Source of the DNA: Prevotella sp. UBA2755
Lineage (GTDB): Bacteria; Bacteroidota; Bacteroidia; Bacteroidales; Bacteroidaceae
Assembly (NCBI GenBank): GCA_002353225.1
Contig: DEJF01000047.1
Coordinates: 1 to 64,000, forward strand
DNA length: 64,000 nucleotides
Direction: 5' to 3'
Shown here: piece by piece, positions 1 through 8,735 of the stretch
Numbering within the stretch: position 1 is the stretch's first letter
How the letters are laid out: each line of letters opens with the position of its first letter
Program-made: the position numbers and the translations under genes
The notes under the pieces: model-generated
The model's input: only the letters and a program-made list of their open reading frames with translations
What the model was told of the DNA's origin: nothing
Database searches by the model: none

Positions 1-81
1 CAAACGACCAGTTTGTCGGTAGGAAACTTACAGTTTCTTTATTTTTTCTCTATTTTTCATTGCTTTTCTAATTTTCTTTTG

Positions 82-89
82 TATTTTTG
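82..89 (+). promoter_or_regulatory. Bacteroidota -7 promoter box for the caspase operon
   Basis: The sequence TATTTTTG fits the Bacteroidota sigma-ABfr -7 consensus TAnnTTTG. It lies 18 bases before the ATG at 108. It also contains the TTG at 87 that would extend the first gene, which argues that the ATG at 108 is the true start. Confidence 0.6.
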
Positions 90-107
90 CAGTCAAACTA
101 TAAGATA

Positions 108-974
108 ATGAGGAAAATATTAATCATATTTATTCTCTTCGCGTCTTTGCCTGTCTTTTCCCAAAAAGTGAAGACAGTGAAAGGTGAATATACTTATTAT
201 GTTCCTGAGAACGTGGCAAAGGAACAGGCTATGCGTATAGCGTTGGAACGTGCTAAGATACAAGCGTTAGCCGATGAGTTTGGCACTATTGTCCAACAGA
301 CCAATGTCACGAAGATTCATAGTACAGATGATAAGACTTCTACAGACTTTTTCACGTTAGGTGACAGCGAGGTGAAAGGAGAGTGGATAGAAACGACAGA
401 TAAGCCTGATTACGAGATTTCTTATGTGGAGAATACCCTCGTTGTGACTTGTAAGGTGAAAGGTAAAGCCCGTGAGATAGTTTCTGCTCAGATAGATTTT
501 CGTGCTCACGTTCTGAGAAATGGTACTGACGACAAGTTTGAGGATGATGATTTCAAGAGTGGAGATGCCCTATATCTGTCTTTTAGGTCACCTGTCAGCG
601 GATATCTTGCTGTCTATCTTGTTACGGACGATAACATGGCTTTCTGCCTTTTACCCTATCGTGGTCAGGATAGTGGTATCTATCCAATAGAGGCGAATCG
701 CCGCTATGTGTTTTTCAGTGAAAAGGATGCGTCTAATACGGAACGTTCGTTCATAGATGAGTATTACATGACATGCGAGTCCTCTCAGGAACATAACTTG
801 GTTTATGTTGTTTTTTCTCCTAACCAGTTTGCAAAGGCTGCAGATATCTCTACAAAGGAGGAACTACCGCGTCAGTTATCCTTTGAGGACTTCCAGGAAT
901 GGCTCACCAAGTGCCGTAAGTATGATAATAAGATGAATCTCCGCAGAATACCGATAACGATCAAAAATAAATAG
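108..974 (+). CDS. Exported DUF4384-domain protein
   Basis: The 288-residue product begins with a signal peptide (MRKILIIFILFASLPVFS, cleavage near Ser-Gln) and so is probably periplasmic or outer-membrane associated. The N-terminal half (about 25-150) is an alpha/beta region rich in charged residues. The C-terminal half (about 160-285) resembles DUF4384: phrases such as 'SGYLAVYLV' and 'FCLLPY' match the beta-rich pattern of that family. DUF4384 domains are often found with kinases or caspase-like proteins, but their biochemical role is unknown. It is the first of four co-directional genes ending in a caspase-like protein; the next starts 33 bases downstream. An in-frame TTG at 87 was rejected because it lies inside the promoter box. 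Confidence 0.8.
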   Translation: MRKILIIFILFASLPVFSQKVKTVKGEYTYYVPENVAKEQAMRIALERAKIQALADEFGTIVQQTNVTKIHSTDDKTSTDFFTLGDSEVKGEWIETTDKPDYEISYVENTLVVTCKVKGKAREIVSAQIDFRAHVLRNGTDDKFEDDDFKSGDALYLSFRSPVSGYLAVYLVTDDNMAFCLLPYRGQDSGIYPIEANRRYVFFSEKDASNTERSFIDEYYMTCESSQEHNLVYVVFSPNQFAKAADISTKEELPRQLSFEDFQEWLTKCRKYDNKMNLRRIPITIKNK

Positions 975-1007
975 TAACAAACAATAATTCACTAAAACCT
1001 CAAGATT

Positions 1008-1790
1008 ATGAAAAAAGTATTACTTCTTTTTACTGTATGTTGTATGGGCGTTAGCAGTCTAAATGCTCAGTCAGATTATAAGAAGTGGTTAAAGTCTGAG
1101 AAAAAGGACGCTACTTATACCAGAAAAGAAATTAAGAAAGCAGCAAAAGAATACGCAGAACTTATTTATGAAGATGCAAAAGAAGTTTTCAAAGAACGAG
1201 ACAACTTTGCAGACAAAAGCGTCAAAAAAAAGGAGAAGTTTATGATGGACGAGTTTGCCGGCGAGGTCTTGGAGTATCGAGATCAAAGATATAAGGTTGC
1301 CGACAACTTGCCCAGTTTGGAAGATCAAGTGGAAGCCGATGTGCGTTCAAAATGGTCTTTTGATGCAGATTTGTTCCCCACCAATATTTCAGGTGAGGCG
1401 AAGTGCGTGGCAAAGACCTATGAGTTGGCTACAAACAAGGCATACGATATGGCACGTGAGAATCTTGCCAATGAAATCATGCACGAAATTACGATGCAAT
1501 TTGCCAGAAAAGATTTCGTGAAGCGTTTTGGAGTTGTGAAAGCACAGGAAATGGTACAAGCCATCCTTGACACAAAGACTGGTCTCTTGGAACTTATTAG
1601 TGATGTGCAGAAAGTCTTGGAGATATATAATAGCAAGAATTTGGTGAGTTCAGAAGTGTTCGTGAGAATTTATTATAGTGGCATTCAGGCGAAAGCAGAT
1701 TTCAAGGCTGCCCTCAAGGATTTACTAAAGAATGACAGTTCTCTTTATAACGAGATGACTTATTTCCTTGATACTGCAAAAGAAAAGTAA
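1008..1790 (+). CDS. Exported protein of unknown function (operon gene 2)
   Basis: This 260-residue protein has a clear signal peptide (MKKVLLLFTVCCMGVSSLNAQ). The mature part is highly charged and largely predicted helical, with a Lys/Glu-rich stretch at about 25-75 that could form a coiled coil. I do not recognise a domain. It lies between the DUF4384 gene and another exported protein, with 33- and 21-base gaps, which suggests co-transcription. It may be a structural or adaptor partner in a complex with its neighbours, but that rests only on position. Confidence 0.75.
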   Translation: MKKVLLLFTVCCMGVSSLNAQSDYKKWLKSEKKDATYTRKEIKKAAKEYAELIYEDAKEVFKERDNFADKSVKKKEKFMMDEFAGEVLEYRDQRYKVADNLPSLEDQVEADVRSKWSFDADLFPTNISGEAKCVAKTYELATNKAYDMARENLANEIMHEITMQFARKDFVKRFGVVKAQEMVQAILDTKTGLLELISDVQKVLEIYNSKNLVSSEVFVRIYYSGIQAKADFKAALKDLLKNDSSLYNEMTYFLDTAKEK

Positions 1791-1811
1791 CAATTATTAA
1801 AAATATAGATT

Positions 1812-2900
1812 ATGAAAACAATTAAGATTTTATTAGCATTAGTGGTCGCATCGTTTACAATCGGTGCCCAGGCTCAAAGACAGGCATTGCTAGTGACCTA
1901 TTCACAGACAGACAATGTGTATGAGGATGAAAACATTAAGGCGGAATTAGTACGTCTGTCATTAAAAATAACAAACAAGACCAACAAGCCTCTTTTCGTT
2001 GATCGCTCTAGTTCCTTTTATTATGTAAACGACGAAGCAATTTGCCTTGACGAGAAGAGAGACGATACAAGTCATACAAATTATCAGCCCTTGGCACCTA
2101 AGAGTGATACATGGGTTTCTACGTTGGTTAATCCTATCAGAGGCAAATATGATGCAGGTGGTGGCTACAGTCGTCGTGGCGGTAAGGCTAACTATCAGTC
2201 TGATTTACAGTTGCAGGTGATGAATTATATGGAGACTATGCGCTATGAACTTGCCAACAACCAGAATAAGTCTTGTACTACTATACACCTTACTGGTGAT
2301 GAATCTTTCATGAAGGTTAAGGTATATATTAAATACGATTTGGAAAAGTATTCTGCTGAAAGTGAAAAGAAGCGTGAGGACCACTCCTTTACTATCTCCA
2401 CATGGGTATCTGATATGATTCTCTCAAAATATTATATTCAAGATCAGGACAAGGTTAAGCGCACTAATGCTGTGAATATTCAGGGGCGTATGACAGACAT
2501 CATGCATGTGTTTGCTAACCCTCCGTTTGAGTATGATGAGGATAGTTCTCCCATTGACATTTACGTAACCTCCTTCGATAAGGGAAAGTTTGTTATCTAT
2601 CGTTTAGGGGCATCTGATGCGGAAAAGGATGGCAAGACAGAAAAGAGCGGAGGTTTTGCAGGACTTTTCAAAAGTAAAGAGAAGAAAGCCGAGGAGCAAG
2701 AGATGAAGTCAAACTTCGAGGAACGTTCCAAAGGGCGTCAGGTTCTCGTCTGGGAAGGCGAAGCAACCAACTGGGTGCAGGCAATTCAAGATTCTTACGA
2801 AAAGTATCTTGTAGAGGATGGCTTGAAACCAAAGAAGGCTCATGATGAAGCCAAGGACTTTGCCAAGAAACAGAAAGACATACAGACACTCAAACCTTAA
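1812..2900 (+). CDS. Exported protein of unknown function (operon gene 3)
   Basis: The 362-residue product starts with a signal peptide (MKTIKILLALVVASFTIGAQA). A beta-rich N-terminal part (about 25-70) has a 'LSLKITNKTNKPLFVD' phrase resembling an Ig-like fold. A Gly/Arg-rich patch (about 115-125, 'GGGYSRRGG') follows. The C-terminal third (about 275-360) is strongly charged, Lys/Glu-rich and probably helical. No catalytic motif was recognised. The gene begins 21 bases after gene 2 and ends 9 bases before the caspase gene, so it is almost certainly in the same transcript. Confidence 0.75.
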   Translation: MKTIKILLALVVASFTIGAQAQRQALLVTYSQTDNVYEDENIKAELVRLSLKITNKTNKPLFVDRSSSFYYVNDEAICLDEKRDDTSHTNYQPLAPKSDTWVSTLVNPIRGKYDAGGGYSRRGGKANYQSDLQLQVMNYMETMRYELANNQNKSCTTIHLTGDESFMKVKVYIKYDLEKYSAESEKKREDHSFTISTWVSDMILSKYYIQDQDKVKRTNAVNIQGRMTDIMHVFANPPFEYDEDSSPIDIYVTSFDKGKFVIYRLGASDAEKDGKTEKSGGFAGLFKSKEKKAEEQEMKSNFEERSKGRQVLVWEGEATNWVQAIQDSYEKYLVEDGLKPKKAHDEAKDFAKKQKDIQTLKP

Positions 2901-2909
2901 GCGTTTTTT

Positions 2910-4685
2910 ATGGGAAAAGCAACTTTTATCACCTTTTGGTTTATCATAGGTGTATTACCTCTAAATGGTCAGACCATTGATCAGGAAGTAGTGGATGGGT
3001 GTGAGTTTTTACGCATGGGGCGTTTTGACAAAGCCTATGCCTCTTTCTCGAAAGGTGCCCGTTTTGGCAGTGTTACGGCTCAGTACTATTTGGCCTATTG
3101 TCAAGCAGAGGGTTATGGTGTGGCAAAAGACGATAAAATGGCTTTTTCATTATATCGAAAAGTAGCCGAGCGAGGCTTGCCTATAGCCCAAGCCCGTCTC
3201 GCCTATTTATTATATAAAGGTATAGGAACGAATAGGGACGTGGCTAAAGCCCAATACTGGATAGATAAGGCAACTAACTATAGTTATGTTGATTCTTATA
3301 CTACTTATGTGTTAGGGCTATGTTATGAAGAAGGATTGGGCTGTGAGAAAAACATGACGAAAGCAATGGAATGTTTTCAAAAGTCATGTACTAAGAATGT
3401 TGACGAGGCATTAATACATACGGCAATGCTTTTTGCTGATGGGCGACATCTGAAACAGGATTATCAACAGGCACTTAACATTATCAATAGTGCCATTGAG
3501 AATATCGGTTCTGGTTTTGATTACGCATGCAAAGGTAAGATACTGACACTTATGGGCAAGAAGAAGGAGGCAGAAATCGTATGGCGTACAATGATCAATA
3601 CCCATCCTTATTACGCTGTGCAAAGTTCTGATGACTTCTGTATGTATATGCGGGGTGCTAGTCCGATTCCTAATGACGTTATTACTAATCTGTATGCTAA
3701 AGCCGATGTGGCGTCAAAATCATCAAAGTTTAGTTATAATTCCCTGGAAGAGGATGATGCCCATTCAAATAATAACATCAATATCACTTACACTGTTGCA
3801 CCAAGTATTCAACATCAAGAAGTTGCAACCCCAAGTGTCGTTCAGGCACCCAAACCCCAAAAAGAAGAAACCGCGGCTTCTACACCTAAGGTTGAAAGTA
3901 CCAAATCTGATGTGGATGTTAACCTTCCGACTACCACGATTACAAATGACAATACCTTTGCCGTGATTATCGCCAACGAACATTATCAAGATGTGGCAAC
4001 AGTACCCTATGCAGTCAATGATGGAACTGTTTTTGCTGATTATTGTAGAAAGAGTCTTGGTCTTCCTGCCACCAATGTCCATTTAGTGAAGGATGCCACT
4101 CTCAACAATATGAAGCGTGAATTCAACTGGCTTAAGCAAGTGTCAGATGCTTACAAAGGATCGGCAAAAATTATTGTCTATTATGCTGGGCACGGTATAC
4201 CTGATGAGACTACCAGAGACGCTTATCTACTTCCTGTTGACGGCTTTTCCACTGATATAACTACAGGTTATAGCCTTGAGACGTTGTATTCAGTATTAGG
4301 TAGTCTTCAGGCAAAGTCCATAACAGTATTCCTTGATGCCTGTTTCAGCGGTTCTATGCGTGATGGTAATATGATGGCTTCTGCACGTGGCGTCGCCATC
4401 AAGGCAAAGAATAGAGCACCTAAAGGTAATATGGTGGTGTTCTCTGCAGCAACGGGTGAAGAAACGGCATATCCATATAAAGAGAAACATCATGGATTGT
4501 TTACCTATTATCTTCTCAAGAAACTGCAATCGAGCAAGGGCAACATTTCCTTAGGCGACCTTCAAAGTTATGTAGCAGAAGAAGTAGCCAGGAAATCTAT
4601 CGTAGTAAATGGTAAATCGCAGACTCCAACAGTATCTCCGTCTTCTAATGTTGGTGAAGGATGGAAATCATGGACACTGAGATAA
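2910..4685 (+). CDS. Sel1-repeat caspase-like (peptidase C14) protein
   Basis: The 591-residue protein has a likely signal peptide (MGKATFITFWFIIGVLPLNGQ). Sel1/TPR-like repeats follow at about 30-200, with typical 'AQYYLAYC-EGYGV' and 'LGLCYEEGLGCEKN' units. A Thr/Pro/Lys-rich linker spans about 270-340. A caspase-fold domain runs from about 350 to the end, with the catalytic pair visible: His428 in 'YYAGHG' and Cys478 in 'LDACFSG'. Such domains cleave proteins after basic or acidic residues; the substrate here is unknown. An exported caspase is unusual compared with cytoplasmic defence caspases. It is the last gene of a four-gene set closed by a strong terminator. An alternative reading is a housekeeping envelope protease. 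Confidence 0.88.
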   Translation: MGKATFITFWFIIGVLPLNGQTIDQEVVDGCEFLRMGRFDKAYASFSKGARFGSVTAQYYLAYCQAEGYGVAKDDKMAFSLYRKVAERGLPIAQARLAYLLYKGIGTNRDVAKAQYWIDKATNYSYVDSYTTYVLGLCYEEGLGCEKNMTKAMECFQKSCTKNVDEALIHTAMLFADGRHLKQDYQQALNIINSAIENIGSGFDYACKGKILTLMGKKKEAEIVWRTMINTHPYYAVQSSDDFCMYMRGASPIPNDVITNLYAKADVASKSSKFSYNSLEEDDAHSNNNINITYTVAPSIQHQEVATPSVVQAPKPQKEETAASTPKVESTKSDVDVNLPTTTITNDNTFAVIIANEHYQDVATVPYAVNDGTVFADYCRKSLGLPATNVHLVKDATLNNMKREFNWLKQVSDAYKGSAKIIVYYAGHGIPDETTRDAYLLPVDGFSTDITTGYSLETLYSVLGSLQAKSITVFLDACFSGSMRDGNMMASARGVAIKAKNRAPKGNMVVFSAATGEETAYPYKEKHHGLFTYYLLKKLQSSKGNISLGDLQSYVAEEVARKSIVVNGKSQTPTVSPSSNVGEGWKSWTLR

Positions 4686-4775
4686 TATGTGAAGGAAGAC
4701 CAACTCTTCATGATGGGGGATTTTAGTATCAGCCAAAAAGATAATCTTATCCCTTTTGGACTTGAGCATAGGAAG

Positions 4776-4812
4776 AAAATCGGGCAAATGCTTTGTGCTT
4801 TGCCCGATTTTT
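4776..4812 (+). terminator. Intrinsic terminator of the caspase operon
   Basis: A 13-bp perfect stem (AAAATCGGGCAAA at 4776-4788 with its complement at 4799-4811) is followed by further T residues. It lies 90 bases after the caspase stop codon. The stem overlaps the promoter that drives pheT. Confidence 0.85.
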
Positions 4813-4822
4813 CTTACCTTTG
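4792..4822 (+). promoter_or_regulatory. pheT promoter embedded in a terminator
   Basis: TTTG at 4792-4795 and TACCTTTG at 4815-4822 are separated by 19 bases, as in Bacteroidota promoters (-33 TTTG, -7 TAnnTTTG). The -33 element sits in the loop of the upstream operon's terminator. Confidence 0.65.
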
Positions 4823-4854
4823 CACTCAATTTCGAAATAATATAAATCATTGCA

Positions 4855-7302
4855 ATGAATATATCTTATAAATGGTTGAAGGAGTACGTGGACTTTGACC
4901 TCACACCACAGCAGGTGTGTGATGCCTTGACATCTACTGGTTTGGAAGTTGACGCACTCGAAGAAGTACAAAGTATCAAGGGAGGACTGAAAGGTCTGTA
5001 TGTGGGTAAGGTGCTGACTTGTGAGATGCACCCTAACTCTGACCACCTCCATGTGACGACTGTTGACCTGGGTAAGGGTGAGCCGTCACAGATTGTTTGC
5101 GGTGCTCTCAATGTTGCTGCAGGTCAGAAAGTCATCGTAGCCGATTTAGGTTGCGTTTTATATGACGGTGATCAGGAGTTTGTCATTAAGAAGTCTAAAT
5201 TACGTGGTGTTGAGTCCAACGGTATGATTTGTGCTGAGGACGAAATAGGCATTGGTACCTCTCATGCCGGTATCATTGTACTGCCTGAGGATGCTCAGGT
5301 AGGTATGCCTGCCGCAGAATACTATCACTTGGAGAGCGACTGGCTCATCGAGGTGGATATCACGGCAAACCGTGCCGATGCGTTGAGCCATTGGGGTGTT
5401 GCTCGTGACCTGTATGCCTGGTTGAAGCAGAACGGTTATCAGACCGCTACCCATAAACCGTCAGTAGCCGACTTCAAGGTAGACAATAACGACCTTCCTA
5501 TTGATGTGAAGATTGAGAATACAGAGGCTTGTAAGCGTTATGCCTGTGTCAGTGTTACAGGCTGTGACGTGAAGGAAAGCCCTGAGTGGTTGAAGAATAA
5601 GTTGACGACGATCGGACTGCGTCCTATTAATAATATTGTGGACATCACTAATTATGTGATGATGGCACTTGGACAGCCCCTGCACTGCTTTGACGCAGAC
5701 ATGGTAAAAGGACATCAGATTGTGGTGAAGACCATGCCGGAAGGAACACCTTTCCAGACATTGGATGGTGTGGAGCATCAACTCTCTGACCGTGACCTTG
5801 CTATTTGTAATGTTGAGGAGCCGATGTGTATTGCAGGTGTTTTCGGTGGAAAGGGTAGTGGTACTTATGAGACCACCAAGAACGTGGTATTGGAGAGTGC
5901 CTATTTCCATCCCACATGGATCCGTAAGTCAGCACGTCGTCACGGACTGTCTACTGATGCCTCCTTCCGCTTTGAGCGTGGCATCGATCCCAATGGCACC
6001 ATCGAGGCATTGAAGTATGCCGCTATCCTCTGTCAGCAGTTGGCTGGTGGTAAGGTGTCCATGGAGATCAAGGATGTGTATCCTGAGAAGATAGAGGATC
6101 CTGTCGTAGAACTGAAATACGACTATGTTCACAACTTGATTGGTAAGGAGATTGGTGTGGAGAACATCAAGAACATCTGCCAGTCATTGGAGATGCAGAT
6201 TGTCAAGGAGGATGCCGAGGGACTGACGGTTAAGGTTCCAGCCTATCGTGTGGACGTACAGCGTCCTTGTGATGTGGTAGAGGATATCCTGCGTATCTAT
6301 GGATATAATAATGTGGAGATTCCTACCCAGTTGAAGTCCTCATTGGTGATCAAGGGTGAGGAAGACCAGAAACATAAACTTGCCAACCTCGTCAGTGAGC
6401 AGTTGGTGGGTGAGGGTTTCAATGAGATTCTGAACAATTCGTTGACGAAGGGAGCCTACTATGGTGAGAATGATACCCTCGTCCGTATTATGAATCCGTT
6501 ATCTACCGACCTGAATGTGATGCGTCAGACCCTCCTTTACGGTGGTTTGGAGAGCATAGAGCATAATGCCAAGCGTAAGAACGGCAACTGTCGTTTCTTC
6601 GAGTTTGGCAATGTGTATTTCTTCTCGCCTGACAAACAGAGTGATGAGAACCCGATGAATGCTTACAAAGAGGAATACCATCTTGGCTTGTGGCTGACGG
6701 GTAAGCGTGTCGAGGGCTCATGGGCTCATGCCAATGAGGATAGTTCTTTTGCCGAACTGAGTGCCTATGTGGAGCATATCCTTGCCCGTATTGGTGTGCA
6801 ACAGGGTATGCTGGTACGTAAGAAGTCGGAAAATGCTATCTTCTCCGCAGGTCTCACTATTGAGAACCGTGGCGGTAAGAAGATGTTAGAGATGGGTGTG
6901 CTGTCTAAGAAGGTGCAGAAGGCTGCAGATATCGACACCCCTGTATATTACTGTGAGATGAACTGGACGGCACTGATGAAACTCATCCGTAATCAGAAGG
7001 TGCTGTATACAGAGATAGCCAAGTATCCTGCCGTCAGCCGTGACCTTGCCCTGCTCATCGACCAGAACGTGGAGTTTGCACAGATAGAGGAGATTGCTCG
7101 TCAGACAGAGAAGAAACTGCTGAAGAAGGTGGAACTCTTTGATGTCTATGAGGGTAAGAACCTGCCTGCCGGCAAGAAGAGTTATGCCGTGAACTTCATT
7201 CTGCAAGACGCAGAGAAGACGATGGGCGACAAGCAGATTGACGCTATCATGCAGAAACTCATCAATAACCTCAAACAGAAACTCGGAGCGGAATTAAGAT
7301 AA
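4855..7302 (+). CDS. pheT: Phenylalanyl-tRNA synthetase beta subunit
   Basis: This is an 815-residue PheT, the usual length. It pairs with PheS (not in this window) in the alpha2-beta2 enzyme that charges tRNA-Phe in the cytoplasm. The N-terminal tRNA-binding OB fold (about 40-155, 'MHPNSDHLHV'), the B3/4 editing region (about 210-380, 'TNYVMMALGQPLHCFDAD'), the B5 domain (about 405-480, 'DVVEDILRIYGYN') and the C-terminal anticodon-binding FDX-ACB domain (about 720-815, 'YPAVSRDLALL') can all be seen. It starts 32 bases after the promoter -7 box and is followed closely by yebC, so pheT-yebC-TSCPD probably form one operon. Confidence 0.97.
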   Translation: MNISYKWLKEYVDFDLTPQQVCDALTSTGLEVDALEEVQSIKGGLKGLYVGKVLTCEMHPNSDHLHVTTVDLGKGEPSQIVCGALNVAAGQKVIVADLGCVLYDGDQEFVIKKSKLRGVESNGMICAEDEIGIGTSHAGIIVLPEDAQVGMPAAEYYHLESDWLIEVDITANRADALSHWGVARDLYAWLKQNGYQTATHKPSVADFKVDNNDLPIDVKIENTEACKRYACVSVTGCDVKESPEWLKNKLTTIGLRPINNIVDITNYVMMALGQPLHCFDADMVKGHQIVVKTMPEGTPFQTLDGVEHQLSDRDLAICNVEEPMCIAGVFGGKGSGTYETTKNVVLESAYFHPTWIRKSARRHGLSTDASFRFERGIDPNGTIEALKYAAILCQQLAGGKVSMEIKDVYPEKIEDPVVELKYDYVHNLIGKEIGVENIKNICQSLEMQIVKEDAEGLTVKVPAYRVDVQRPCDVVEDILRIYGYNNVEIPTQLKSSLVIKGEEDQKHKLANLVSEQLVGEGFNEILNNSLTKGAYYGENDTLVRIMNPLSTDLNVMRQTLLYGGLESIEHNAKRKNGNCRFFEFGNVYFFSPDKQSDENPMNAYKEEYHLGLWLTGKRVEGSWAHANEDSSFAELSAYVEHILARIGVQQGMLVRKKSENAIFSAGLTIENRGGKKMLEMGVLSKKVQKAADIDTPVYYCEMNWTALMKLIRNQKVLYTEIAKYPAVSRDLALLIDQNVEFAQIEEIARQTEKKLLKKVELFDVYEGKNLPAGKKSYAVNFILQDAEKTMGDKQIDAIMQKLINNLKQKLGAELR

Positions 7303-7330
7303 AATCGAAATATCGAAAAAACAATAAACT

Positions 7331-8068
7331 ATGGGAAGAGCATTTGAATATCGCAAAGCAGCGAAACTGAAGAGATGGGGCCACATGGCAAAGACATTTA
7401 CCAAGATTGGTAAGCAGATTGCCATTGCTGTAAAGGCTGGTGGTCCAGAACCAGACATGAACCCGGCATTGCGTGCTATCATCGCTAATGCCAAGCGTGA
7501 GAACATGCCGAAGGATAACATTGAGCGTGCCATCAAGAACGCTATGGGTAAAGACCAGAGTGACTATAAAGAAGTGACATACGAGGGATATGGTCCTCAT
7601 GGAGTGGCTATCTTCGTTGACACTCTGACAGACAATACCACCCGTACCGTTGGTGATGTCCGTTCCGTGTTCAATAAGTTCAACGGTAACCTGGGTACCC
7701 AGGGCTCTCTGTCGTTCCTGTTCGACCATAAGGCAGTGTTCACCTTCAAGAAAAAGGACGGTCTGGATATGGACGAACTGATTCTCGACCTGATTGACTA
7801 TGGTGTAGAGGATGAGTATGATGAGGACGAGGAGGAGAACAGCATCACAATCTATGGCGACCCACAGTCATTCGGTGCTATTCAGAAGCACTTGGAGGAG
7901 AATGGCTTCGAGGTGACTGGTGCAGAGTTTACCCGTATTCCTAACGACTTGAAGGACGTGACTCCAGAGGAGCGTGAGACCATCGACAAGATGATTGAGA
8001 AGTTGGAAGACTTCGATGATGTGCAGACGGTCTACACGAATATGAAACCTGAGCCTGTCGAGGAGTAA
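7331..8068 (+). CDS. yebC: YebC/PmpR family protein
   Basis: The 245-residue product matches the YebC/TACO1 family: 'GRAFEYRKAAKLKRWGHMAKTF' region at the N-terminus, 'DMNPALRAII', 'NMPKDNIERAI', 'YEGYGPHGVA' and 'TRTVGDVRSVF' motifs. Members have been described as DNA-binding transcriptional regulators and, more recently, as translation factors that relieve ribosome stalling at proline stretches. An acidic segment ('EDEYDEDEEEN', about 158-168) belongs to the usual variable region. It lies 28 bases after pheT and its stop codon overlaps the next start (TAATG), so translation is probably coupled. Confidence 0.95.
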   Translation: MGRAFEYRKAAKLKRWGHMAKTFTKIGKQIAIAVKAGGPEPDMNPALRAIIANAKRENMPKDNIERAIKNAMGKDQSDYKEVTYEGYGPHGVAIFVDTLTDNTTRTVGDVRSVFNKFNGNLGTQGSLSFLFDHKAVFTFKKKDGLDMDELILDLIDYGVEDEYDEDEEENSITIYGDPQSFGAIQKHLEENGFEVTGAEFTRIPNDLKDVTPEERETIDKMIEKLEDFDDVQTVYTNMKPEPVEE

Positions 8069-8340
8069 TGGCAACGAAACATATCATGTATGAGACTCAT
8101 GGCACGTGTTCAAAGATGATTGACGTGACGTGTGATGAGAACGATGTCATCCAACAGGTCTTCTTCCTCGGCGGTTGCAATGGTAACCTGCAAGGCATCA
8201 GCCAACTGGTGCGTGGTCAGAAGATTGATGATGTCATTGCGAAAGTGAATGGTATCCGTTGCGGTACGAAGAATACCAGTTGTCCTGACCAGTTGTGCAG
8301 GGCATTGGAGGAATTAAAGAAACAACCGTTAGAAGCATAG
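8068..8340 (+). CDS. TSCPD-domain protein (TIGR03905-like)
   Basis: A 90-residue protein with the cysteine pattern of the TSCPD family: 'THGTCSKMIDVTCD', 'FLGGCNGNLQGI', 'CGTKNTSCPDQLCRAL'. The domain resembles the C-terminal domain of class II ribonucleotide reductases; the small stand-alone form has no proven function. The ATG overlaps the yebC stop codon by one base. The last codons and the stop codon lie within a terminator hairpin shared with the convergent lipoprotein gene. Confidence 0.88.
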   Translation: MATKHIMYETHGTCSKMIDVTCDENDVIQQVFFLGGCNGNLQGISQLVRGQKIDDVIAKVNGIRCGTKNTSCPDQLCRALEELKKQPLEA

Positions 8341-8362
8341 TGCTTCTAACGGTAATCTTTTT
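8325..8362. terminator. Bidirectional terminator spanning a stop codon
   Basis: A 13-bp perfect inverted repeat (ACCGTTAGAAGCA at 8325-8337, complement at 8341-8353) has only TAG in its loop, and that TAG is the stop codon of the TSCPD gene. It is followed by AATCTTTTTCTT. It sits between convergent genes. Confidence 0.75.
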
Positions 8363-8735
8363 CTTGGAAGGTAGCCTCAAATAGTTTAGCCCCTTTGTTC
8401 TTTGTTGAATAATAAATATAGCGGAAGTTGTAGCCAGCGTCCTTATAAGGTTTCATCGCCGTGGCATTCTTCAGTTGCTGCAACATCTGTTCTTTAGGGT
8501 TGTTGCGACGGATAAGAGCAGTGTCGTCTACCAAGTCACTCAATGTGTATGAGTATATTAAGGTATGCGTGGAGACATCGAAACTCATACTGTCAATAGT
8601 CACACCCTTGGCAATCGGGGCGGGACAGTGCTTTTTCGAGTACTCTTTAGCCTCACGGGCACAACGCTCTTCAAGGGTCTCCTGACATGCCGTTATGAAC
8701 AGACATGCCATAATAAATACTATAATCTTTTTCAT
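8346..8735 (-). CDS. Small lipoprotein of unknown function
   Basis: The 129-residue product starts with a lipoprotein signal peptide (MKKIIVFIMACLFITAC, lipobox ITAC), so it is probably membrane anchored. The mature part is about 110 residues with no recognised domain; the pattern 'YSYTLSDLVDD' and 'YNFRYIYYSTKNKG' suggests a small alpha/beta fold. Its start overlaps the stop of the upstream formate/nitrite-type channel gene by four bases (ATGA), so the two are co-transcribed and translationally coupled. The 3' end meets the convergent terminator. Confidence 0.75.
   Translation of the reverse strand: MKKIIVFIMACLFITACQETLEERCAREAKEYSKKHCPAPIAKGVTIDSMSFDVSTHTLIYSYTLSDLVDDTALIRRNNPKEQMLQQLKNATAMKPYKDAGYNFRYIYYSTKNKGAKLFEATFQEKDYR

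Noticed and set aside
87..107. TTG start at 87 for the DUF4384 gene
   Set aside because: It lies inside the TATTTTTG promoter box, and the signal peptide begins at the ATG at 108.
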